Source: JAJDAT01 sp964344185 (lineage in GTDB: Bacteria; Nitrospinota; Nitrospinia; Nitrospinales; JAJDAT01). From it: DNA of 64,000 bases. The notes below the pieces were generated by a model. That model made no database searches and was not told the DNA's origin. It saw only the letters and a program-made list of their open reading frames with translations. Position numbers and translations under genes: made by a program. Position 1 is the stretch's first letter. The number at the start of each line of letters is the position of its first letter. Where the stretch lies: assembly GCA_964344185.1 (NCBI GenBank), contig CAYFMN010000003.1:124001-188000 (forward strand), in the 5' to 3' direction. This document shows positions 56,796 through 64,000 of this stretch, piece after piece.

Positions 56796-58273
56796 ATGAT
56801 ATTGTTCCCTTAATGGGAATTGAAACGGAATACGGGATTATTCGCGAGAATATTGAAAATTCCGATCCTGTAGAAGAGTCCATGGCGTTATTGAAACGCT
56901 GCGAACAAAAAAGCGTGTTCCAGCTTTGGGCTTATTTTAGAGAACGCACTCATACGGATCAGCGTGGGTTTTCTGTCGAGCGTTTAGCCCAGGACGAAGA
57001 AGAAGACGAATTTTGTAAAGAGGACCGCAAAAGGCCTTATACGTATTGGGATATGAAGTGCGACCGGGTTCTGGTTAATGGCGCTCGGTTTTATAACGAT
57101 CACACGCATCCGGAATACAGCTCTCCAGAATGCGCGAATATTTTTGACCTGGTGGCGCACGATCAGGCTGGAGAGTACATTCTTGCGGAATGCGCTCGGT
57201 TGCGAAATAACGATTTAGGCGAAAACTCAGTACAACTATTTAAAAATAATACGGATTATATCGGTCATAGTTATGGAACGCACGATAATTATCTGATACC
57301 TCGCGCATTTCCTTTTCAACAGTGGGTTGACGGTTTAGTTCCGTTTTTAGTGACTCGCCAATTGTATGCGGGGGCGGGAAAAATTGGTACCGAGTGCAAA
57401 GAGTTGGCTCCTTTCGAAAGGTTACAGTTATCCCAAAGAGCCGATTTTATTGAATGCCTTTTGAGTATTGAAACAATGACTCAAAGGCCCATAGTGAATA
57501 CCCGGGATGAACCGCATGCCGCTTCAGATAAATACCGGCGTCTTCATTTGATTTTAGGCGACGCCAATATGTCGCCATATGCAACGGCTTTAAAAGTAGG
57601 GACAACTCAATTAGTATTGACTCTCATCGGAGAAGAAAAGCTGGGCGCCGCTCCAGAATTAACTGAGCCGGTATGGGATATTAAGGAAGTTTCCAGGGAC
57701 TTAACGGGCACTGTTTTATTAAAGCGAAAAAATGGCAAATCTATTTCTCCATTGGAGATCCAGGAGTTTTATTTGGAAAAAGCTCAAGCTAATTGTTCCG
57801 GAAAACGCGATGACTGGGATTGGGTATTAAAAGAGTGGGAGAGAACGTTAAACGATCTTAAAAAATCTCCCGAAAAACTTTCGGATCGTATAGACTGGGC
57901 CATCAAAAAAGAGCTTTTTTCTGAATTTATGGAGGCTGAGAATTTAGAATGGGACGATCCCTGGATGAAAAGCCTCGATTTGGAGTATCATAATATAGAT
58001 AAGGAAAGGGGACTTTTTCGAGGATTAGAGCAAGAGGGTAGAATTGCTCAATTTTTCCCAGAAGAAAAAGTAACCCAGGCGATAGAAACGCCCCCAGATG
58101 GAACGCGCGCGATGATTCGGGGAAAGGCCGTAGAATATTGCGCAGATTCTATTAAAAATATTCACTGGACAGGCGTAGAATATAAAGACGGAAGTTATAG
58201 CGATTTAACTCGGGTAATCACTCCCGATGAAGTTTACGAAGCTTTAAAATCGGAAAAGGAGCGATTTGCATGA
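56792..58273 (+). CDS. dop: Depupylase/deamidase Dop
   Basis: 493 residues, glutamine synthetase-like fold. It removes the protein modifier from substrates and, in actinobacteria, deamidates a C-terminal Gln. ATP-site Glu E11 in MGIETEYG; catalytic Asp D103 in FYNDHTHPEYSSPEC. Assigned as Dop, not PafA, because it has the Dop-loop insertion (about 50-80, HTDQRGFSVERLAQDEEE, acidic), which PafA at 59982 lacks. Further shared blocks: FKNNTDYIGHSYG, IVNTRDEPHA and HLILGDANMS. Its stop overlaps the ubact start. Confidence 0.93.
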   Translation: MNDIVPLMGIETEYGIIRENIENSDPVEESMALLKRCEQKSVFQLWAYFRERTHTDQRGFSVERLAQDEEEDEFCKEDRKRPYTYWDMKCDRVLVNGARFYNDHTHPEYSSPECANIFDLVAHDQAGEYILAECARLRNNDLGENSVQLFKNNTDYIGHSYGTHDNYLIPRAFPFQQWVDGLVPFLVTRQLYAGAGKIGTECKELAPFERLQLSQRADFIECLLSIETMTQRPIVNTRDEPHAASDKYRRLHLILGDANMSPYATALKVGTTQLVLTLIGEEKLGAAPELTEPVWDIKEVSRDLTGTVLLKRKNGKSISPLEIQEFYLEKAQANCSGKRDDWDWVLKEWERTLNDLKKSPEKLSDRIDWAIKKELFSEFMEAENLEWDDPWMKSLDLEYHNIDKERGLFRGLEQEGRIAQFFPEEKVTQAIETPPDGTRAMIRGKAVEYCADSIKNIHWTGVEYKDGSYSDLTRVITPDEVYEALKSEKERFA

Positions 58274-58440
58274 GCGATCCATTAAGAAGGGAAGAAAAAA
58301 AAGACGCGCCGCCGGAGCGACACGAGGACGGACCTAAAAAGCCCGACGTTTCGTCTCCAGGTAAAGACAATATCCTGAAACGGATGCGCAAAGTCGACCC
58401 TAAACAATCTGAAAAGTATAAGCAGCGGACGGGCGAGTGA
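58270..58440 (+). CDS. ubact: UBact, prokaryotic ubiquitin-like protein modifier
   Basis: 56 residues, too short for usual gene callers. Begins MSDPLRREEKKDAPPERH, has a GPKKPDVSSPGK stretch, and ends in a predicted helix NILKRMRKVDPKQSEKYKQR followed by TGE. The C-terminal K-x-R-x-G-E pattern, and the lack of Pup's Gly-Gly, identify UBact. The final Glu means PafA can ligate it to substrate lysines without Dop deamidation. Good AAGGAG ribosome site (58256-58261) 8 bases before the ATG, ATGA overlap with dop, and stop overlap with prcB. Mostly disordered, as for Pup. Confidence 0.95.
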   Translation: MSDPLRREEKKDAPPERHEDGPKKPDVSSPGKDNILKRMRKVDPKQSEKYKQRTGE

Positions 58441-59249
58441 AAATAACAGATTATCAGTTGTCGACGCCTGGAGATTTTATAGAGTTGTTACGGCGATCGG
58501 GATATTCCCTGCCGTCTAACAACCTAGAAAAGATAAATAAAATCGACTCCTCGGAATTAATTCACGGAACAACCGTTTTGGCGTTCCATTTTGAAGGAGG
58601 TGTCATCGTCGCTGGCGACCGAAGAGCTACAGCAGGCAACAGCATTATGTATGAACGTTGCGATAAGGTTATTCCTATAGACGACTATTCGGTGATGGCC
58701 ATCGCAGGGGCTCCGGCAACCGCGTTTGAGATGGCTCGGGTATTGTCGCATAATTTTGAATATTATCGTCGTTCCCAACTACAGCCATTGAGCGCCGAGG
58801 GGAAAATCAGGGCGCTTTCTCGTTTATTAAAAGAAAACGTTGGAATGGCTATGCAGGGCGTTGGCGCCGTTAGCCCTATCTTTGCCCTATACGATCAAGA
58901 CGAAGAAAAACCCTCCATCCATTTTTACGATCTTTTGGGCGCCGAATTTCAAATGACGACTCACACGGTGACCGGTTCCGGTTCTCCAATGGTCAAAGGC
59001 GTTTTGGAATACGAGGATATGTGGGGAGAAAAACGATTGGCCGAAAGAACCAGGGAGGAGGCCGCGGGATTAGCTATTAGACTTTTGCACACAGCGGCCC
59101 ATTTCGATACCGCAACGGGAAAGGCCCGACCAGAAGACAAAATTTATCCTATCATTTCTATTATTTCATCCGACGGTTATCAGTTTATGGATGAAGAAGA
59201 GATCGCTGAAATTTTTGAAAAATCCATAAAGAGACGCGTTAATGTTTGA
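58437..59249 (+). CDS. prcB: 20S proteasome beta subunit
   Basis: 270 residues, Ntn hydrolase. A 44-residue propeptide is cut to expose Thr45 in the LIHGTTVLAFHF block. GGVIVAGDRRATAG holds the conserved GDRRxT segment; SVMAIAGAPA and the late VTGSGSPMVKG block are also typical. GTG start that overlaps the ubact stop, so translation is likely coupled. Beta rings carry the proteolytic sites. Confidence 0.95.
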   Translation: MKITDYQLSTPGDFIELLRRSGYSLPSNNLEKINKIDSSELIHGTTVLAFHFEGGVIVAGDRRATAGNSIMYERCDKVIPIDDYSVMAIAGAPATAFEMARVLSHNFEYYRRSQLQPLSAEGKIRALSRLLKENVGMAMQGVGAVSPIFALYDQDEEKPSIHFYDLLGAEFQMTTHTVTGSGSPMVKGVLEYEDMWGEKRLAERTREEAAGLAIRLLHTAAHFDTATGKARPEDKIYPIISIISSDGYQFMDEEEIAEIFEKSIKRRVNV

Positions 59250-59985
59250 CGAACCCTTTCGATGGACAGAGGCCGTTTCCGCCAGGCACGGTTATGTCCA
59301 GGAAAAATTAAAAAAAGCTTATCCCGTTTTGGCCGTTCCGTTCAATGAAGGAGCGTTCTTAATGGCTATTGGTCCGCAATCTGGAAAAATTTACGAAATT
59401 TACGACCGCATCGCAATGGGAGCTATGGGGCATCCTGCCGATATCGAAAAGATGAGGATGACCTTATTAGACATGTCTCACTTGGAAGGATTCAATCGGT
59501 CTGTTCAGGATGTTGTGCTTGGTAGATTGCTTCAATTTGGTTTGGCTCCCGCTTTAAAACAGAACTTTGAAGAAGTGATGAGAGCTCCATATTTGATTCA
59601 GATGGGACTGGTAGAAGTGGATAGAAAAGGGAAACCAAAGTTTTTTCGAGTCAACTACGATGGACATTGGGAAACGTTTAGTCGCGGCACGGTTATTTCC
59701 GGAGATTCTAAGTTAACGAAACTTGTAGAAAAACGATTAACTGAAATAGACTTCTCAAACCTTTCTTTGGATGACGCTTTGGTAGAAGCCTGCAAGCTTT
59801 GGAAAGAAGGAATGGATGAAGTTGAAAGCGAAGAAAATGGAGTTCCCAAAACCTTGAAAAAAGCCCTGGAAGATTGGACTTTAGAGACTGCCATTTTAAA
59901 TTATAAAATATCTAGAAAATCTATAGTACGCACTTTAACGGAAGCCGAGATTGATCGATTAAAGACCGCCTGCGAGAATTTATGA
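59242..59985 (+). CDS. prcA: 20S proteasome alpha subunit
   Basis: 247 residues. Outer ring of the core particle, which gates entry and docks Mpa. N-terminal block MFDEPFRWTEAVSARHGYVQ, an RIAMGAMGHPADIEKMR segment, and a charged C-terminal helix region. It is clearly alpha-type by position and N-terminus, but quite diverged from the mycobacterial sequence. It overlaps prcB by 8 bases and pafA by an ATGA. Confidence 0.9.
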   Translation: MFDEPFRWTEAVSARHGYVQEKLKKAYPVLAVPFNEGAFLMAIGPQSGKIYEIYDRIAMGAMGHPADIEKMRMTLLDMSHLEGFNRSVQDVVLGRLLQFGLAPALKQNFEEVMRAPYLIQMGLVEVDRKGKPKFFRVNYDGHWETFSRGTVISGDSKLTKLVEKRLTEIDFSNLSLDDALVEACKLWKEGMDEVESEENGVPKTLKKALEDWTLETAILNYKISRKSIVRTLTEAEIDRLKTACENL

Positions 59986-61441
59986 AAAAACGTATTTTTG
60001 GAATAGAAACCGAATACGGTCTCCTTATAAAGGATAAAGACTTTAAATTTGGACCTGTCGATGTCGCTTTGCAATTAAAAGACTATATTTTCGACGTTGG
60101 CAGGAAAGGTTTGTTAGATCAGCATTACCGGGCCAATGACGAGCCTCCGGGAAATGGCGGTTTCCTGACTAACGGAGGACGGATTTATTTAGATATGGGA
60201 CATTTGGAGTACGCTAGCCCCGAGTGTTCTAATTTGGTAGATCTTGTGACTTACGACCGAGGCGGCGATATGTTGGTGCAAGAAGCCGTTGAAAGCCTTG
60301 GCTGGGAAGATAAAGTCGCTATCATTAAGAATAACGTTGATCTGGAAACAAACGCCACATTTGGTTGTCACGAAAATTATCTGGTGAGTAGAGATTTTAA
60401 ATTTGAAAACCGGGAAAACCTAAGATTACTTTCTTCCTTTTTGGTTACTCGCCAAATCTTTTGCGGCGCGGGTCGCATCGGCGCTTGTAATCCACATCCA
60501 TTTAGGGACTGGGCGGACGTTGGAGTCGATGATAGTAAAGAAGAGCAAGTTGATTTTCAAATTTCGCAAAGAGCGGACCACATACCTAATGAGTTTTATC
60601 GCTGGGTTCAATACAATCGCGCCATTGTAAATACGAGAGACGAACCATTGTCTGACCCTGGGAGGTTCCGTCGGGTCCATTTATTGGTTGGAGATTCGAA
60701 TATGAACGAATTTTCCAATGCCCTTAAAATGGGAACGACCATTTTAATGATGGACCTTATCGAAATTGGAGCTGGCGTTCGGAATGGATCTTAGAAGACG
60801 CCGTAGGAACCATGCGGAAAATTTCGCGTGATCCTGATTTTAAATGGGAAATTACATTGTCCAACGGTCAGCCCACCACCGCGTTGGATTTGCAATGGGA
60901 AATTATGGAAACGGCGAAAAAACATTTAGCCGGTTCTGGTTATGAAACCGATTGGATCTTAGCGGAATGGGAATCCGTCCTTAACGATCTTTCCAAAGGA
61001 CCTGAAGCGGTTATAGATCGCGTTGACTGGGCCGCAAAGTATTGGATGCTCAATGAATTTAGAAAAGAAGAAGATCTTCCCTGGCATGACTCTTGGTTAA
61101 AAAGTTTGGACTTGGAGTATCATAACCTGAACAAAAATGACGGTCTGTTTTGGGGATTAGAAGAAAACGGAGACGCCCGCAGAAAAACAAGCGACGAGGC
61201 TATTGAGCGTTCTATGTTGTCGGCCCCAAGAGGCACAAGAGCTTCAGGTCGTGGTGAATTGGTAAAATCTCTTTTAGAATATCCCTCGGGTTACTTGATC
61301 GATTGGATTGGATTTAGATTGAATAAAGACGAACCTTTTTTAATGTTAGATCCTTTTGTTTCTTATAAAGAAGAAATTAAAGAAATAGTAGGTCGATTAA
61401 ACATTCAGGAACCCGCCCACGGGGATGGATTAGAGCCATAA
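59982..61441 (+). CDS. pafA: UBact/Pup ligase PafA, broken by a frameshift
   Basis: Ligase that joins the modifier's C-terminal Glu to substrate lysines using ATP. Read as one gene it is about 486 residues: E9 in FGIETEYG, D71 in IYLDMGHLEYASPEC, FGCHENYLVSRDF, and IVNTRDEPLSD. No Dop loop. At about 60777-60782 the frame moves back one base: reading GTT then TCGGAATGG continues SEWILEDAVGTMRKISRDPD, the expected family sequence, with one T added at 60778-60779. Without it the first part stops at 60794. Assembly has other faults, so an error is likeliest, but a real inactivating mutation is possible. Confidence 0.85.
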
Positions 61442-61653
61442 ATCTTTCCTAAATAAGCAAATTTTTAATTAGAGTTATTGCTTCCAATATTCAATTAAAT
61501 TGATAACTTTTTTCTCATTAATGTTTGATTGACGTTATTGGTCCAATTGATTAGGATGAGAATAGAGGGCAATTTTTTTGAGCCTAATCTTATTTGATGT
61601 TTTTATTCTCGAACCAATTTCTTGAGATTCTTTAAATAACTTGGTAATAGGCT

Positions 61654-62670
61654 ATGGTAACGGCTAAATCACTTTATGAAAAATTGAAAAATGTTCGTGT
61701 CGTGAATCCAATTTGCGAATTCACTGAGGAACGGTGCGAAAAATTGATGCCAACCATAGAGCGGATTGAGAATTTGAAGAAAGAGTGTAACGCTATCATT
61801 CTTGCTCATAATTATGTCGCTCCAGAAATTTTATATGGAATTGCGGATTATACGGGAGATTCTTACGGACTCGCCAAGGCCGCTTTGCAATCAGATGCGG
61901 AGGTCATTGTGTTTGCCGCAGTGGATTTCATGTCGCAAACGGCAAAGATATTAAATCCTGAAAAAACGGTATTAAACCCCAATACAAATGGCGGTTGTTC
62001 TTTAGCGGAAAGCATAGAGGCGGGCGATGTCGTTAGACTTAAACGACAATATCCCGATTATACTTTTGTTTGTTATATAAATACGACAGCCGAGGTAAAA
62101 GCGGAGTGCGACGTTTGCGTAACGTCTTCCAATGTTTATAAAATTATTGAAAATATAGAAAACGAAAATATTTACTTTTTGCCAGACCGTCTTATGGGTG
62201 AAAACGTAAAGAAACACTTGGCTCAAAAAGGCGTCAAAAAGAATTTAAAAGTTTACGATGGCGTTTGCTACGTTCATGAGGAATACCAACCCGAAAGTAT
62301 TGACTTAATACGTACAAGTCATCCTGAGACCGAAGTTTTGGTTCATCCAGAGTGTACTCCGGCAGTTGTTCAAAAGGCTGATTTTGTTGGCAGCACCACG
62401 ATGATGTTAAATCGTGTTGCGGAGTCTGACGCTGAAAAGTTCTTTTTGCTCACCGAATGTGGATTGACGGATGTTTTGAGGGCGGAGCATCCTGATAAAA
62501 CTTTTGTAGGATCTTGTGTTCTTTGTCGTTATATGAAATCCAATTCTCTTGATGATGTGTTAAGAGTCTTGGAGAATCCAAGGCCGCAAGACACCGTAGA
62601 AATTCCTTCCGATACGATTGATCGCGCCAAGCGATGTATAGATCAAATGTTCTATTACGCGGAAAAATGA
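61654..62670 (+). CDS. nadA: Quinolinate synthase
   Basis: 338 residues. Condenses iminoaspartate with dihydroxyacetone phosphate to quinolinate in NAD synthesis, using a 4Fe-4S cluster. Visible: AIILAHNYVAPEILYGIADY with DYTGDSYGLAK; C115 in NGGCSLAE; C234 in HPECTPAVV; and the third ligand among C288/C291 in GSCVLCRYM. Full family length. 212 bases after pafA with no terminator seen, so cotranscription is uncertain. nadB and nadC are not in the window. Confidence 0.95.
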   Translation: MVTAKSLYEKLKNVRVVNPICEFTEERCEKLMPTIERIENLKKECNAIILAHNYVAPEILYGIADYTGDSYGLAKAALQSDAEVIVFAAVDFMSQTAKILNPEKTVLNPNTNGGCSLAESIEAGDVVRLKRQYPDYTFVCYINTTAEVKAECDVCVTSSNVYKIIENIENENIYFLPDRLMGENVKKHLAQKGVKKNLKVYDGVCYVHEEYQPESIDLIRTSHPETEVLVHPECTPAVVQKADFVGSTTMMLNRVAESDAEKFFLLTECGLTDVLRAEHPDKTFVGSCVLCRYMKSNSLDDVLRVLENPRPQDTVEIPSDTIDRAKRCIDQMFYYAEK

Positions 62671-62863
62671 TCCACTTACTTTTTCTAAGCCTGTAAATTT
62701 TAATTTTATAATCAGATTCTAACTTCTTATCGTATAGACTAAGAGTTAGCAAGCGGATAGGTAACCGAAATTTTCGCTTCTTTACTTCCGTCCCAAAAAT
62801 TCGTATATTCAACCCGTCGATTTAGAACTTCTTAGCGTGATAATTAAAAAAGAGCCAGGTTAG

Positions 62864-63940
62864 ATGAAATTATTTACCGCTGTCTTTTGTTTATTTTTTA
62901 TTTTTATTGGAAAAATTGAAGGTGTTTTTGCTAAACCTCTAATTCTTCAAGATTCCTCTGGGCAAGAGATAGGCAGATACGAAAAAAGCTCGGCGTTTGT
63001 TGTTTTGACAGGGCAATATAAATCGCCCTGGACTCCGGTGTCCGGTTTAGAAGAGTTTGAAAAGAATTTAACAAGCGCTCTTGAAGACCTTGGTTTTGAA
63101 GTGGTGACTTTGGTTAACCCAAAGGGTTATGAATTTCATCAAGCTTTTTTGAGTTTTTTCAACGATTACGGCAGGTATGTAAATAGCAGGGTGTTGGTTT
63201 ATTTTGCCGGACATTGCGGTGGAATAAAAACAAAATATGGAATGAGTAACGCGGAATATCTTATTCCGGCCGATGCGCCCGATTTGGAAGAGAACCCCAT
63301 CTGGTTTAGGGAGAATGCGCTTAGTTTGTATCGGTTAGATCATTATTTGAGGAAATTGGGAGCGAAACATGTGCTGTCGATTTTTGAAGGTTGTTCAAAA
63401 GGTTTTTCGCTGGAGAAAAATGTTCAATTTTATATGGAACCTTTAACGGCTAAAGAGTTTGAACCGAGTAGAGAAGTTATTTTTATTAATTCCTCCGACC
63501 GGGAAGATCATAGGATTCGAGAAGGTTTAATCGATGCGTTGAAAGGCGCTGCGGATATATGGGGGGACGGCGCGTTAACGGCAATGGAACTGGCCGCTCA
63601 TTTAAATAGAGGTGTTTCCGCAGGACATTGGGGACAAATAAAGATGGTTTATGGAAAACTAGAAGGTTATGCCCTTAATCAGGGTACATTAGTTTTCCCA
63701 TTGGTTTCTTTAAAAAAGAACGACTCTGAAGAAATGAAACCAGACTCACAAAAGAAATTGTCTGTTGAAGGACCAAAACGGAAATTAGAAAAGAGCGAGT
63801 TTTTTGCGGAAAGAGGAGAGACTATATTAAATTGGCCGGATGACTTAGAAAAAATCAGTTCGTCTTCGCCGATATTGGAACAGACTTTATCGGGGGCTAA
63901 TGAAATAGTTACATACGAAGATCCAGAAACGCTTTACTAA
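62864..63940 (+). CDS. Secreted caspase-like (peptidase C14) protein
   Basis: 358 residues. Signal peptide (about 1-23, ending GVFAK). A caspase-fold domain at about 40-285 with the catalytic dyad: H117 in LVYFAGHCGG and C177 in SIFEGCSKG. Residues about 290-358 are polar and may be disordered. Bacterial caspase homologues cleave after Arg/Lys or Asp in programmed cell death or defence, and some are housekeeping proteases; the target here is unknown. Next gene starts 13 bases after the stop. Confidence 0.8.
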   Translation: MKLFTAVFCLFFIFIGKIEGVFAKPLILQDSSGQEIGRYEKSSAFVVLTGQYKSPWTPVSGLEEFEKNLTSALEDLGFEVVTLVNPKGYEFHQAFLSFFNDYGRYVNSRVLVYFAGHCGGIKTKYGMSNAEYLIPADAPDLEENPIWFRENALSLYRLDHYLRKLGAKHVLSIFEGCSKGFSLEKNVQFYMEPLTAKEFEPSREVIFINSSDREDHRIREGLIDALKGAADIWGDGALTAMELAAHLNRGVSAGHWGQIKMVYGKLEGYALNQGTLVFPLVSLKKNDSEEMKPDSQKKLSVEGPKRKLEKSEFFAERGETILNWPDDLEKISSSSPILEQTLSGANEIVTYEDPETLY

Positions 63941-63953
63941 TCTTAGGTTATTT

Positions 63954-64000
63954 ATGCCATCAATAGTTACATTGTTTTATATTGGCGTTGGGGGCTTTAT
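63954..64000 (+). CDS. Start of a gene cut by the window end
   Basis: ATG at 63954 followed by MPSIVTLFYIGVGGF, open to the window end. Hydrophobic, so perhaps a membrane protein. Too short to identify. Confidence 0.4.
   Translation, partial: MPSIVTLFYIGVGGF

Noticed and set aside
60777..60794. Programmed -1 frameshift in pafA
   Set aside because: No X XXY YYZ slippery heptamer or obvious downstream pseudoknot; a missing base is simpler.
62450..62812. 120-residue minus-strand frame overlapping nadA
   Set aside because: Most of it is antisense to the conserved nadA C-terminus.

Overview
The window looks like a draft-assembled, AT-rich chromosome segment of a Gram-negative bacterium; three runs of ten N mark assembly gaps. 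It encodes TonB-family and lipobox proteins, which point to a diderm cell. It also carries a complete actinobacterial-style proteasome locus, but with a UBact-type protein modifier in place of classical Pup. That combination is known from Nitrospinota, Nitrospirota and a few other diderm phyla. My best guess is a marine Nitrospinota relative; this is inference from gene content, not a phylogeny.

Layout. 0-27 kb is mostly core: a CHASE2 nucleotide cyclase, NADP-glutamate dehydrogenase, a flavin disulfide oxidoreductase, a TPMT-like methyltransferase, a sodium symporter (split by a gap), transhydrogenase pntAB, an M48 protease, a serine hydrolase, a PHP/glycosyltransferase fusion, an HDOD protein, a FetB-like permease with a PaiB-like flavoprotein, and a run of SGNH hydrolases and large membrane glycosyltransferases that suggests surface glycan work. 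A promoter-to-terminator unit without an ORF at about 7.9-8.1 kb may be a small RNA.

26-44 kb is accessory in character: a lipoprotein with eight HISG-type repeats, a CotH/beta-helix membrane protein, TPR and Sel1 repeat proteins, a collagen-like protein, small hypotheticals, a toxin-antitoxin pair with a nonsense-mutated PIN toxin, and a ZIP-type metal transporter with a cyclic-nucleotide-binding domain in its cytoplasmic loop. Five copies of a roughly 100-bp palindromic repeat sit just downstream of genes here.

41.2-52.3 kb is an integration hot spot at the 3' end of tRNA-Thr(CGT) (52235-52306, minus strand). Pieces of the tRNA 3' half recur at 44420-44464, 52023-52054 and 41171-41192, and a 167-bp imperfect direct repeat brackets the cargo. 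The cargo is a roughly 2100-residue STAND NTPase with an N-terminal PD-(D/E)xK-like nuclease domain (Avs-like anti-phage architecture) and an overlapping roughly 220-residue partner of unknown family. No integrase is visible.

52.5-64 kb is core again: a TonB-type protein and a nucleotidyltransferase face the divergent proteasome operon mpa-dop-ubact-prcB-prcA-pafA. This operon has a near-consensus promoter and overlapping start/stop codons throughout. A 56-residue UBact ends in Gly-Glu, so it should be ligation-ready without deamidation. PafA is broken by a one-base frameshift. Quinolinate synthase and a secreted caspase-fold protein close the window.
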